Assembly (NCBI RefSeq): GCF_002831585.1
Contig: NZ_CP025113.1
Location: 1,674,001 to 1,738,000 of the forward strand
DNA from: Bradyrhizobium sp. SK17
GTDB taxonomy: Bacteria > Pseudomonadota > Alphaproteobacteria > Rhizobiales > Xanthobacteraceae
DNA: 64,000 bases
Direction of reading: 5' to 3'
Below are positions 1 to 9,108 of this stretch, one piece after another. The position numbers and the translations under genes were made by a program. The notes under the pieces are model-generated. The model made no database searches. It worked only from the letters and a program-made list of their open reading frames with translations, and was not told where the DNA came from. How positions within the stretch are numbered: the stretch's first letter is position 1; every line of letters begins with the position of its first letter.

Positions 1-608
1 GGCTCCATCGCATTCGGCACCAGGCGGTTGTTGGTGAGTTCGAGCGTCACCACGTTGGCGGCCTTGCCGAACGCATCGTTGACCGCGGCTTCCTCGCCGA
101 TATGCCAGTCATAGACGATGTTGCCGGGAGCCTCCGGATGCAGCTGCGGCGCGCCCGGCTTGATCCCGGCCTTGATGTCCGGCACGGCGGGCAGCTCTTC
201 ATAGCTGACCACGACGGCTTCGGCAGCGTCCTTGGCCTGGTTCTTGGTCTCGGCGATCACGACCGCGACCGCCTGTCCGACGAAGCGCACGGTCTCCGGC
301 GCCATCGCCGGCCACGCGCCCATCTTCATCGGCGTGCCGTCCTTGGAGGTGATGGCCCAGCCGCAGATCAGGTTGCCGACCTTGTCGTCGACGATCTGCT
401 GTCCGGTCAGCACCGCGATCACGCCGGGCATCTTCATCGCCTCGGTGGAGTCGATGCCCTTGACCTTGGCATGTGCGTGCGGGCTGCGGATGAAGTGAGC
501 GTAGCTCATGCCGACCATTTTGACGTCGTCGACGTAACGTCCTTGTCCGGTGATGAACCGGCGATCTTCCTTGCGCACGACGCGTGCGCCAATTCCTTCA
601 ACACCCAT
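1..608 (-). CDS. Molybdenum hydroxylase large subunit (CoxL/XdhB-like), N-terminal part
   Basis: The reverse strand encodes the start of an aerobic CO-dehydrogenase/xanthine-dehydrogenase-type catalytic subunit. The N-terminus reads [20 protein letters not shown], then GQGRYVDDV and a [18 protein letters not shown] stretch, which is the classical opening of this family. The start ATG (606-608) is preceded by GGGAGGAC. The gene runs off the left edge, so the Mo-cofactor domains and the active-site loop that separates true CO dehydrogenases from other hydroxylases are not visible. It lies 88 bp downstream of the [2Fe-2S] subunit on the same strand, so the two are probably co-transcribed. The family is certain; the substrate is unknown. 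Confidence 0.88.
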   Translation of the reverse strand, partial: MGVEGIGARVVRKEDRRFITGQGRYVDDVKMVGMSYAHFIRSPHAHAKVKGIDSTEAMKMPGVIAVLTGQQIVDDKVGNLICGWAITSKDGTPMKMGAWPAMAPETVRFVGQAVAVVIAETKNQAKDAAEAVVVSYEELPAVPDIKAGIKPGAPQLHPEAPGNIVYDWHIGEEAAVNDAFGKAANVVTLELTNNRLVPNAME

Positions 609-696
609 TGTCTAGTCCTCCCGACCGGAGATTCGATTTGCCGCCGTTTCCATCGAGACCGGCGGTGATGAGCTTGATCGTTCTGTGCGTGGCCGG

Positions 697-1182
<486 letters not shown>

Positions 1183-1586
1183 GCGTTTCTCCCAATAGTT
1201 TCATTATGGGCCCAGTAGACCACGCTTCATTTGGGACGTAACCGCGATCAAAGTCGTAGTTGCGGCCCTGTCTTGAAGGCGCCGGGCTGTGCTTCCGATC
1301 CTAGCAGGCAGCCGTTCGATGGGCAATTTGCAAGCCGCCGGGAGGGGGCTCCGGCGCAGTGAAACTGCGCGGCAGTGCAAGCGATTTTCGGCCGGCCGAC
1401 AGCGCCCGCCGCGTGCCGAACATCGCCGCGGCGATTGCTACTACCTTCCGCCTATAACGACGCAAATGCGTTGCTGTCATTTTCATCGCCGATGCAGCGA
1501 CAGCAGATCGCTGATTCATGAATTGGGTAGATATCCGCGCCCGCGATGCATCCATCGCGGCAACGAAACCATATTGGAGGAAGCCA
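1183..1586. other. 404-bp divergent intergenic region
   Basis: This gap separates the leftward molybdenum hydroxylase genes from the rightward PQQ dehydrogenase and must hold promoters for both. I see no convincing coding potential and no operator I can name. The only strong local signal is GGAGG at 1576-1580, six bases before the dehydrogenase ATG. Confidence 0.6.
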
Positions 1587-3302
1587 ATGAAGCTGAGGAG
1601 CGGGATTTTCTTTGCCGGCGTTTCGCTGGTCGCCATGGTGCTGGCAGGCATTGGTGCATCGAAAGCAAATGATTCCGTCGTGAAGGCGGTGTCCGATCCC
1701 AACGGATGGGCGATCGCCGGCCACGACTATGGCAATACGCGCTACAGCCCCCTGAAGCAGATCAATTCCGAGAATGCCGGCAAGCTTCAGCTCGTGTACT
1801 CGCTGTCGCTCGCCTCGCTGCGCTCCAACGAATCGTCGCCGGTGGTGATCGGCAAGACGCTGTATGTGTCGACGTCGTGGGGCCCGAAATACGTCTATGC
1901 GATCGACGCCGCGACCGGCGCGCGCAAATGGACCTGGCAGCCCGACATTCCGGATGACGTGCTCCAATATGCCTGCTGCGACGTCAATAACCGCGGCGTG
2001 TCCTACGCCGACGGCAAGATCTTCGTCGGTCGGCTCGACGGCAAGCTGACCGCACTCGATGCCGAGACCGGCAAGGAGCTGTGGACCTCGACGGTGGTCG
2101 ACTACAAGCAGGGTTCGGTCATCACGTCGCCGCCGCTCATCGTCCGCGACAAGGTGATCACCGGCTTCGGCGGCGGCGAATATGGCGTGCGCGGCTCGTT
2201 GCAGGCGTTCAACCTCAAGGACGGCAAGCTGCTGTGGCAGACCTTCACGGTGCCGGCGCCGGGCGAGCCCGGCAGCGACACCTGGAAGGGTGACACGGGC
2301 CTGCATGGTGGCGGCGCCCCCTGGCTGGTCGGCTCCTATGACGCCAAGACCGATACGGTCTACTGGGGCACCAGCAATCCGGGGCCGTGGAATACCGCCG
2401 TGCGCTCCACCGGTGACGGCAATTTCGGCAAGCTGACCAACCTGTACACGGCCTCGACGCTGGCGATCGATCCCAACACCGGCAAGATCAAGTGGCACAT
2501 CCAGGGCACCCCGGCCGACGCCTGGGACTATGACGGCGTCAACGAGTTGCTGCTCGCAGACCTGAAGATCAAGGGCGCCGAGACCCCGGTCCTGATGAAG
2601 GCGGACCGCAACGGCTTCTTCTTCGTGGCCAACCGCGAGACCGGCAAGGTGATCTCGGCCGAGAAGTATGTGTTCGCCAACTGGGCCAAGAAGTGGGACA
2701 TCAGCACGATGCGGGCGGAAGAGGATCCGGACAAGCGTCCGGGCCCCGGCCATCCCGCCAAGGACATCTGCCCGAACCTGATCGGCGGCAAGAACTGGCA
2801 GCCGATGTCGTTCAATCCGCAGACCGGCCTGGTCTACATCCCGAGCAACAATGTGTGCATGGACTGGTCGGTCTCTGACGTGAACTACAAGCGCGGCGTG
2901 TTCTATCTCGGCGCCGAGTTCCCGACCAAGCCGGGTCCCGGCGGCTTCCTCGGCGAGCTGGTGGCCTGGGATCCGATCGCCAACAAGAAGGTGTGGGGCA
3001 TCAAGGAAGACCTGCCCTTCAACGGCGGCACGCTGACGACCGGCGGCAACCTCGTGTTCTCAGGCAATCTGCACGGCGACTTCCGTGCCATCGATGCCAA
3101 GAACGGCAAGGTGCTGTGGAGCAAGAACCTCGGCAGCGGCATCGGCGCCGGTCCGGTGACCTATTCGGTCGACGGCAAGCAGTATGTCGCGATCGTGGTC
3201 GGACGCACCGCGGCGCTGCCGGCCTTCCTCGGCGACATCGGCAAGAAGATGGTTGCCGCGGCGCCCGAAGGCGGTGCGCTGTTCGTGTTCGCCTTGCAGT
3301 AA
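1587..3302 (+). CDS. PQQ-dependent alcohol dehydrogenase, lanthanide-type (XoxF/ExaF-like)
   Basis: This 571-residue periplasmic quinoprotein oxidises a primary alcohol and passes electrons to cytochrome c. A signal peptide covers about residues 1-27. Repeated W-motif blades (for example TGARKWTWQPDIP and TGKELWTS) form the eight-bladed propeller. Cys130-Cys131 (ACCDVNNRG) is the vicinal disulphide beside PQQ. In DAWDYDGVN, Asp314 is the expected catalytic base and Asp316 is the extra carboxylate that coordinates a lanthanide in XoxF and PedH-type enzymes; calcium enzymes have Ala or Ser there. I chose ATG 1587 because GGAGG lies six bases upstream and it starts the signal peptide; an in-frame start at 1518 would add 23 residues ahead of it. 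The next gene encodes a likely electron-acceptor partner. The substrate cannot be fixed from sequence. Confidence 0.93.
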   Translation: MKLRSGIFFAGVSLVAMVLAGIGASKANDSVVKAVSDPNGWAIAGHDYGNTRYSPLKQINSENAGKLQLVYSLSLASLRSNESSPVVIGKTLYVSTSWGPKYVYAIDAATGARKWTWQPDIPDDVLQYACCDVNNRGVSYADGKIFVGRLDGKLTALDAETGKELWTSTVVDYKQGSVITSPPLIVRDKVITGFGGGEYGVRGSLQAFNLKDGKLLWQTFTVPAPGEPGSDTWKGDTGLHGGGAPWLVGSYDAKTDTVYWGTSNPGPWNTAVRSTGDGNFGKLTNLYTASTLAIDPNTGKIKWHIQGTPADAWDYDGVNELLLADLKIKGAETPVLMKADRNGFFFVANRETGKVISAEKYVFANWAKKWDISTMRAEEDPDKRPGPGHPAKDICPNLIGGKNWQPMSFNPQTGLVYIPSNNVCMDWSVSDVNYKRGVFYLGAEFPTKPGPGGFLGELVAWDPIANKKVWGIKEDLPFNGGTLTTGGNLVFSGNLHGDFRAIDAKNGKVLWSKNLGSGIGAGPVTYSVDGKQYVAIVVGRTAALPAFLGDIGKKMVAAAPEGGALFVFALQ

Positions 3303-3313
3303 CGATCGTCGCA

Positions 3314-4576
3314 ATGGAGGCAGCATTGTCCGTGTCCTGTATCAAAGCGACTTGCATCAAGGCGACTTGCACCAGGTCGAATGAAGTGCCGAGCTCAACG
3401 CGTCGCGTACAGTTGAGAAAGGCGATCCGGACCGTGCTGCTCTCCGCCGCATTGTTGGCGCCGGCCCTCGCGGCCGGCGCGGAGGAGGTGAAGCCGCCGC
3501 TGCGGCTCTGCGCCGACCCGACCAACCTGCCGTTCTCGAGCGACGAGCCGGGCAAGCCCGGCCTCTATCTCGAGATCGGCCAGGCGGTGGCGCAAAAGCT
3601 CGGCCGCACGGTGAGCACCAATTGGTACAAGTCCTATTTCGGCAAACGCACCGTGCGCGAGACGTTGCTCAGCAAGCAGTGCGACGCCATGGTCGGCCTG
3701 CCGCTGATCGACGACTTCATGGGCCCTGCGGTGATCTTCTCGAAGCCGATCGCCCATGAAGGCTATGCGCTGGTCGGCGCCAGGGATCGCAAGCTCGCCG
3801 GCATCGACGACCTCAAGGGATTGCGGGTTGCGGTGCAGTATCAGTCGACGCCGCAGAACCTGCTGGCGACGCGTGACGACATCCAGAAGGTCACCGTGCT
3901 CAGCCCGGAGGAGGGCATGACGGCGCTCGAGCAGGGCAAGGTCGACATCGCCTTCATCTGGGCGCCGGTGGCGGGCTGGCTCAACAAGACCAGCTATGGC
4001 GACAAATACCAGATCGTCTCGACCGAGGGCGACGGCCTGCTCTGGGCCACCGCGATCGGCTTCGCCAAGGCATCCGGCGCGCTGCGCGATGAAGTCGACG
4101 GCGTGCTGCCGTCGTTGCAGCCGGATATTGCCGCCCTGTTCGCCAAATACGGCGTGCCGAACGGCACCCCGGTCAAGTTCGGCGAGGCGGATCGGGCGAT
4201 GACGTCGTCCACCGGGTCTGGCGAACCCGTCACGGTGGGGCAGGCGGCCGCGGCCGAGAAGCCGGTTCAGACCGCGGCGGCGCCCGCGGCTGCCGAGGAT
4301 GCCAAGGGGGGAGACGCCAAGGCCGGACGGGAGACCTTCAATGGCACCTGCGCCCATTGCCACGGTCCGGACGCGGTGCAGGCCGAGCGAAAGATCGACC
4401 TCCGGCTGCTGAAGAAGCGCTATGCTGACGACATGGAATCGACCTTCTGGAAGACGGTCCATGACGGGCGACCGGCTAAGGGCATGCCGGCCTGGAAGGA
4501 CGTCTTCAGCGACGACGAGCTCAGAAACGTATATGCTTATCTGCAAAGCGTGCAGGATACCGGCGGGTCGAACTAG
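3314..4576 (+). CDS. Fusion of XoxJ/MxaJ-type periplasmic binding domain and cytochrome c
   Basis: From about residue 50 the protein is a family 3 solute-binding fold of the quinoprotein-associated type (LRLCADPTNLPFSS, then GKRTVRETLLSKQCDAMVGL). An Ala/Pro-rich linker (about 300-335) leads to a class I cytochrome c domain with CAHCH at 346-350 and a likely axial Met at 391 (KGMPAW). XoxJ/MxaJ and XoxG/MxaG are normally separate, so one chain may combine chaperone or activator and electron acceptor. The start is ambiguous. ATG 3314 and TTG 3326 (GGAGG five bases before it) both precede a short tandem repeat (CIKATCIKATC). GTG 3386 would give a more conventional signal peptide (RKAIRTVLLSAALLAPALA). 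It lies 11 bp after the dehydrogenase gene. Confidence 0.88.
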   Translation: MEAALSVSCIKATCIKATCTRSNEVPSSTRRVQLRKAIRTVLLSAALLAPALAAGAEEVKPPLRLCADPTNLPFSSDEPGKPGLYLEIGQAVAQKLGRTVSTNWYKSYFGKRTVRETLLSKQCDAMVGLPLIDDFMGPAVIFSKPIAHEGYALVGARDRKLAGIDDLKGLRVAVQYQSTPQNLLATRDDIQKVTVLSPEEGMTALEQGKVDIAFIWAPVAGWLNKTSYGDKYQIVSTEGDGLLWATAIGFAKASGALRDEVDGVLPSLQPDIAALFAKYGVPNGTPVKFGEADRAMTSSTGSGEPVTVGQAAAAEKPVQTAAAPAAAEDAKGGDAKAGRETFNGTCAHCHGPDAVQAERKIDLRLLKKRYADDMESTFWKTVHDGRPAKGMPAWKDVFSDDELRNVYAYLQSVQDTGGSN

Positions 4577-4612
4577 CGGCGGCAATCGGCGAATACCAAT
4601 GCGAGGGTCCTC

Positions 4613-5293
4613 ATGATGGGGTTCCTGATCATCGACGATCATCCCCTGTTCGGAGAGGCGCTTGGCAACGCCATCCGCATCTCGCATCCCGATGCCCGGA
4701 TCTACGAGGCGACCTCGATCAAGGGCGCGCTCGGCATCCTCGCCAGCGAGCCGAATATCGACCTGGCGCTGCTCGACCTGCTGCTGCCCGACGTGGTCGG
4801 ATTCTCCGGCTTCCAGAAGATCCGGGATCGCTATCCGCGGCTGCCGATCGCGATCGTCTCCAGCGAGGAAGACAAGCACACGATCCGCGAGGCGCTGCAA
4901 ATGGGGGCGGCCGGCTACCTGCCGAAATCGACCTCGCTCGGCGAGCTCTCGCAGGCGATCGCGCGCGTGCTGAGCGGATCGGTCTCGGCGCCGCGGGACT
5001 TCGTCGCGGTCGGTGCGCTGGATCAGTCGGAGACGGCGCGGACGCTGCGCGAACGGATCCAGAAGCTGACGCCGCAGCAGATCCGGGTGCTTCATCTGAT
5101 CATTCGCGGCTTGCAGAACCGCGAGATCGCTTCGGAACTCAAGCTCGCCGAATCGACGGTGAAAGCGCATGTCACCGAGATTCTGCGCAAGCTCAAGCTG
5201 TTCAGCCGCAACAAGGCGATCATCGAGCTCGGCAAGATTCCGCTGCCGGTCGCTGAAGCCTGCACCGGCGCGAAGGCCGAGAAGGCGCCCTAG
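4613..5293 (+). CDS. NarL/FixJ-family response regulator
   Basis: This 226-residue regulator has a CheY-like receiver followed by a LuxR-type helix-turn-helix. The acidic pair is Asp8-Asp9 (LIIDDHPLF), the phospho-acceptor is Asp55 (LLDLLLPD), and the conserved Lys sits in GYLPKSTS. The DNA-binding domain (about 153-215) contains LTPQQIRVLHLIIRGLQNRE and STVKAHVTEILRKL. It begins 36 bp after the binding-protein/cytochrome gene and lies next to a second, similar regulator. By analogy with ExaE/AgmR-type regulators of alcohol-oxidation clusters, it may control the quinoprotein genes. ATG 4613 and ATG 4616 are both possible. Confidence 0.9.
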   Translation: MMGFLIIDDHPLFGEALGNAIRISHPDARIYEATSIKGALGILASEPNIDLALLDLLLPDVVGFSGFQKIRDRYPRLPIAIVSSEEDKHTIREALQMGAAGYLPKSTSLGELSQAIARVLSGSVSAPRDFVAVGALDQSETARTLRERIQKLTPQQIRVLHLIIRGLQNREIASELKLAESTVKAHVTEILRKLKLFSRNKAIIELGKIPLPVAEACTGAKAEKAP

Positions 5294-5356
5294 GCGTGTT
5301 GCACTGCGAGGCGAATGTCACGCCTATAGGCTGCCGGTCGGCTTTGAGATAACGTC

Positions 5357-6151
5357 GTGCGGACAATGGCTGTCATCAGCGATCCGAGGGAGGACGGCGC
5401 AGCATTGACCACGACCGTGCCCCTTGTGGACGATCCACCGCTCGGCAAGGTGGGTGTACCTCGGCTGCTGATCGTCGAGGATCACCCGCTGTTCCGCGCT
5501 GCCCTGATCGGCGTGATCGGGACCGAGTTTCCCGATGCCGAGGTGTTGCAGGCGACCTCGATCGACGGCGCGCTGGACGTGATCGCGAGCCGCGATGGCC
5601 TCGATCTGATCCTGCTCGATTTGTCGATGCCCGGCACCACGGGCCTGCTCGGCGCCTACCGGGTGCGTGCCGCCGCGCCGCGCAGCGCGCTGGTGATCGT
5701 GTCGGCGCATGACGATCCCCGGATCGTCGGCGGCGCGATCTCGCTCGGCATTTCCGGCTACATCCCGAAGTCGACGCCGAAGGTCGAGCTGGCGCGGCTG
5801 CTGCGCGGCATCCTCGAAGGCGCGGTGTGCCTGCCGACGCGCTTCCGCGACACCGCTGCTGCGCGAAAGAGCCAGGCCGAGACACGGGAGCTGGTGCAGC
5901 AACTCGGCCAGTTCACCGCGCAACAGCTTCGCGTGCTCGATATGATCTGCCACGGATTGCAGAACAAGCACATCGCCTATCAACTCGCGATCTCCGTCAC
6001 CACCGTGAAGGTGCACGTCTCGGAGATCCTGCGAAAGCTCGGCGTGCGCAGCCGGACCGAGGCCATCATCGCGCTGTCGAAACTCGATTTCGGCAAGCAC
6101 GACCACGCGCCGGTGACGGCGCCGCGATCGTCGCACGGGATCGAATCATAG
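5357..6151 (+). CDS. Second NarL/FixJ-family response regulator
   Basis: This is a receiver plus LuxR-type helix-turn-helix protein with a 35-residue N-terminal extension. It has IVEDHPLF for the acidic pair, Asp88 (LLDLSMPG) as phospho-acceptor and GYIPKSTPK for the Lys. The output domain reads FTAQQLRVLDMICHGLQNKH then TTVKVHVSEILRKL. It resembles its upstream neighbour closely in layout, suggesting duplication. The GTG start at 5357 could instead be ATG 5366. Its last six bases overlap the end of the hybrid kinase gene from the opposite strand, so these probable partners are convergent. Confidence 0.88.
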   Translation: MRTMAVISDPREDGAALTTTVPLVDDPPLGKVGVPRLLIVEDHPLFRAALIGVIGTEFPDAEVLQATSIDGALDVIASRDGLDLILLDLSMPGTTGLLGAYRVRAAAPRSALVIVSAHDDPRIVGGAISLGISGYIPKSTPKVELARLLRGILEGAVCLPTRFRDTAAARKSQAETRELVQQLGQFTAQQLRVLDMICHGLQNKHIAYQLAISVTTVKVHVSEILRKLGVRSRTEAIIALSKLDFGKHDHAPVTAPRSSHGIES

Positions 6152-7519
6152 TCCCACGCCAGACTGCTCGGCAGCGAGCAGGAACGACAGCAGCGAGCGC
6201 ATCTCGGCGGGCTTGATCGGCTTCTTCAGCAATTCGTGGCCGAAGGCCGACACGTCGGAGGCCGCCTTGGCCGAGTAGTCGGCGGTGACGATGATCGCCG
6301 GAACCTTGGCGTTGATCTGGCCGCGGATCACGTCGACGGCCTGGATGCCGGTCTCGCCATTGTCGAGATGCAGGTCGGCGATGATGGCATCGGGAATGCC
6401 GTCGAGCGCGTGGATGCGTTCGAGCGCCTCGGTCTTGGAGATCGTCACCGCGACGTCGCAGCCCCATTTCTCCAGCAGATGGGCTAGGCCCTCGGCGCTC
6501 GACAGGTCGTTCTCGATCAGCAGGATCTTGGCGCCTTCCATGCCGCCATAGCGATAGTCGACACTGGCCTGTTCGCGTACCGGGATCGCGACCGGATCCA
6601 GGGTCCGCGGCACCGTGACCGAGAACACCGAGCCCTTGCCGGCGCGTGAACCGAGCTTGATGTTGTGGCCGAGCAGATCGGCGAACCGGCGCACGATCGA
6701 AAGGCCGAGGCCGATGCCGGCCTTGTCGCCGGCGCCGGCATCGCCGCGCTGAAACTCGACGAAGATCGCCTCGCGCTGGGTTTCCGGAATGCCCGGCCCG
6801 GTATCATGCACCTCGATGCAGATATCGTCGCCCTTGGCCCGGCATCCCATCAGCACGGTGCCGCGCTGGGTATAACGCAGCGCGTTGGCGAGCAGGTTTT
6901 GCAGGATCCGGCGCAGCATCAGCGGGTCCGAGCGAACCACCGCGGACGACGGCATGATCCGGAAGTCGAGATTGCGCTTGGCGGCGGTCGCGGCGAATTC
7001 CTGCTCCAGCGGCTCGAACAGCGAGGCGATCGCGACCGGCCCGAACTCGGGCCTGAGCACGCCCGCATCGAGCTTCGAGATGTCGAGCAGCGTGCGCAGC
7101 ATGTCCTCGAGCGTCGCCAGCGATCGATCGATCTGGTCGGTCAGCGCGCCGCTCTTGGGCTCGGCGGCCATCTCGGTCAGCGCGGACAGCGTCAGCCGCG
7201 CCGCATTCAGCGGCTGCAACAGATCGTGGGTCACCGACACCAGCACGGACGATTTCAGCGAGCTCGCCGCTTCGGCCTGCTGCTTGGCCTGCAACAGGCG
7301 TCCGTTGGTCTTTTCCAGCGATTGCAGCGCCTGCTTGAGCTGCTTGGTGCGGTCGCGAACCTGCTGATCGAGCGCGATCGCGGTCTCGAACAGCGAGAAG
7401 GCGTTGAGCTGCTGATCGGTCGAGCGTTCGACGCGCGACATCAGCGCTGCGTTGATCTTGCGCAGCTTCTCGGCCTCGCGTTCGAGCGCCACGATGCGGC
7501 TGGTCTTGCTGTCGGTCAT
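6146..7519 (-). CDS. Hybrid sensor histidine kinase with C-terminal receiver
   Basis: This 457-residue cytoplasmic protein has no membrane segment. An N-terminal coiled coil (about 8-90) leads to the dimerisation helix with His98 in SVTHDLLQPLNAARL. The HATPase_c domain has N-box NLLANALRY, G1 DTGPGIP and G2 GIGLGLSIV. A receiver (about 335-450) follows, with IIADLHLDNG supplying the phospho-acceptor Asp and LLKKPIKP the Lys. With no sensory domain of its own, it probably takes its signal from the FIST protein. That gene's stop overlaps this start as ATGA, so translation is coupled. The arrangement resembles ercS' and the neighbouring FIST gene beside the Pseudomonas aeruginosa exa genes. Confidence 0.9.
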   Translation of the reverse strand: MTDSKTSRIVALEREAEKLRKINAALMSRVERSTDQQLNAFSLFETAIALDQQVRDRTKQLKQALQSLEKTNGRLLQAKQQAEAASSLKSSVLVSVTHDLLQPLNAARLTLSALTEMAAEPKSGALTDQIDRSLATLEDMLRTLLDISKLDAGVLRPEFGPVAIASLFEPLEQEFAATAAKRNLDFRIMPSSAVVRSDPLMLRRILQNLLANALRYTQRGTVLMGCRAKGDDICIEVHDTGPGIPETQREAIFVEFQRGDAGAGDKAGIGLGLSIVRRFADLLGHNIKLGSRAGKGSVFSVTVPRTLDPVAIPVREQASVDYRYGGMEGAKILLIENDLSSAEGLAHLLEKWGCDVAVTISKTEALERIHALDGIPDAIIADLHLDNGETGIQAVDVIRGQINAKVPAIIVTADYSAKAASDVSAFGHELLKKPIKPAEMRSLLSFLLAAEQSGVGL

Positions 7520-8688
7520 TGCGGCGCGACAGCCCGCTTGCCGATGGCGATGCCGGTCAGCGTCTGGTTGACGTGCATGGAGCGATACTGCTCGCCATAG
7601 GTCTGAAAGCCAATCACTTTGTTGCGGCGATAGAGTTCCGACATTTCCCGCGACAGCTGGCGTTGCTCGACGTCGAGCCGGCGCAGCACGCATTCGAAGC
7701 CGATGAACATCGAGACCTCGCCGAGATCGTCGCTCAATTCCTTGAGCAGGCGGCTCGTGACGTCGATCGGATCGCGCTCGCGCGCCACCGTCAGCACCAT
7801 GCCCTCGTCGATCGCGCAGAAGAATTGCAGCGATCCGTCCGGGTTGGTGCGCTGGATCGACCGCGCATAATAGGCGCCGCCGACCCGGACCAGCACCGGA
7901 TGCGCGGCAAAGGAGAACAGTTCGAGATTGCTCTCGCTGAGGCCGACGGCGCGGGAATATTCCAGCGCGGCCGGCTCGGCATTCAACTCCTTGACGATGC
8001 GGTGCTCGATGTCGGCCTCGGTCACCACCATCTTGGTCGAGGTCGGTTCGAAATGGTCGCACTTGAACAGGCGGAACGGCAGCCGGGTGCGGATCAGGAT
8101 CAAGACCGCGGCATCGCTAAAGGCCTCGCCGCCGTAGAACACCCAGGACTTCTCGAAGCGCAGGCCGTCGCCGGCTGAACCGCCGACCACCGGGATGTCG
8201 CCGAGCGACGCATAGATCGCCGACATGATGGTCTCTTCCCGCTGGCACATGCCGTCGATGAAGAGCAGTCCGAAGGATTCGTCGGTGTGATCGCAATGCT
8301 CGGTTCGTTGGGCGAATTCGTTTTGCAACTCGGTGCACATCGAGCGGCCATGATCGACCCGGAAGGTCGCGAGGTCGAACAGCGGCCGTGCCGCGATGAC
8401 GAAGTCGGCCGCGTTGAAGCCCATCGCCACGACACTGTCCTCGTCCCAGCCGCCGGGCGACAGCTCACCGGCCGTGGTGCAGCCGAAGATCGGCACGTCG
8501 GGCATCCGGGAGGACAGTTCGGCAATGAATGTCTGGGGGTCGTAGAACGGCGACACGAACACCACGAGCATCGCGAGATCGGCCGACGCCAATTGGCGCG
8601 CGATCTCGTCCGCGGCTTGCCGCGGCCCGTTGGTCTTTGCCTGCACCACCACAATGCTGTCGGTGGCGCTGCCGTGCTGCTCCGCCAC
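7516..8688 (-). CDS. FIST-domain sensory protein
   Basis: This 390-residue soluble protein matches the FIST_N (about 35-215) plus FIST_C (about 220-360) arrangement. Recognisable features are LVVFVSPFYDPQTF, the PIFGCTTAGELSPGG turn, and GGSAGDGL in the N-terminal domain. FIST domains are thought to bind small ligands, possibly amino acids. The GTG start at 8686-8688 has GGGAG seven bases upstream. Its stop overlaps the start of the hybrid kinase by four bases, so it is probably the detached input module of that kinase. The ligand cannot be inferred. Confidence 0.88.
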   Translation of the reverse strand: MAEQHGSATDSIVVVQAKTNGPRQAADEIARQLASADLAMLVVFVSPFYDPQTFIAELSSRMPDVPIFGCTTAGELSPGGWDEDSVVAMGFNAADFVIAARPLFDLATFRVDHGRSMCTELQNEFAQRTEHCDHTDESFGLLFIDGMCQREETIMSAIYASLGDIPVVGGSAGDGLRFEKSWVFYGGEAFSDAAVLILIRTRLPFRLFKCDHFEPTSTKMVVTEADIEHRIVKELNAEPAALEYSRAVGLSESNLELFSFAAHPVLVRVGGAYYARSIQRTNPDGSLQFFCAIDEGMVLTVARERDPIDVTSRLLKELSDDLGEVSMFIGFECVLRRLDVEQRQLSREMSELYRRNKVIGFQTYGEQYRSMHVNQTLTGIAIGKRAVAPQ

Positions 8689-9108
8689 AGGCTTTCTCCC
8701 TGACCAGAATTTTTTGCTTTTCTTGGCGCGGCCGGTCTAACCCGCGCGGGTCGTTAGGGCATACGGGCCATGCCGCAAATTGGTTGCAGTCGGGCCCGGC
8801 GGTATCGTCTAGGTCGTGAGGGGAAATGTCATTGGCCGGGCCAGTCCGCCGGCAGCAACGCTCGTCGCAAACGCCAACGGCGCCGTTCGACGCGATGACA
8901 TGGGACACCTCCCGATGTGTTGTCCTGACCCGGGCAGGGACAGGTTTGATCGGTTCTAAACTATCGGGCCGGACCGGGAGGTCAATCGCCAAGCCCGCCC
9001 TTTTCGCCCGACCAAGGTAGTACCGGCCCGATCCGGCTGCCCATTTACCGGGCCTTATCGATTCTGCCTTAGTTTTGGCCTCCGGGGTCTGGGGCGGGCT
9101 GCTGCCGG
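8689..9108. other. 420-bp divergent intergenic region
   Basis: It separates the FIST/kinase pair from the chemotaxis receptor. It presumably contains both promoters. I see no gene, RNA or clear operator in it. Confidence 0.55.

Noticed and set aside
3395..5170. A 591-codon reverse-strand frame
   Set aside because: It is antisense to the binding-protein/cytochrome gene and the first response regulator, and the protein is Arg-rich with no signal or domain.
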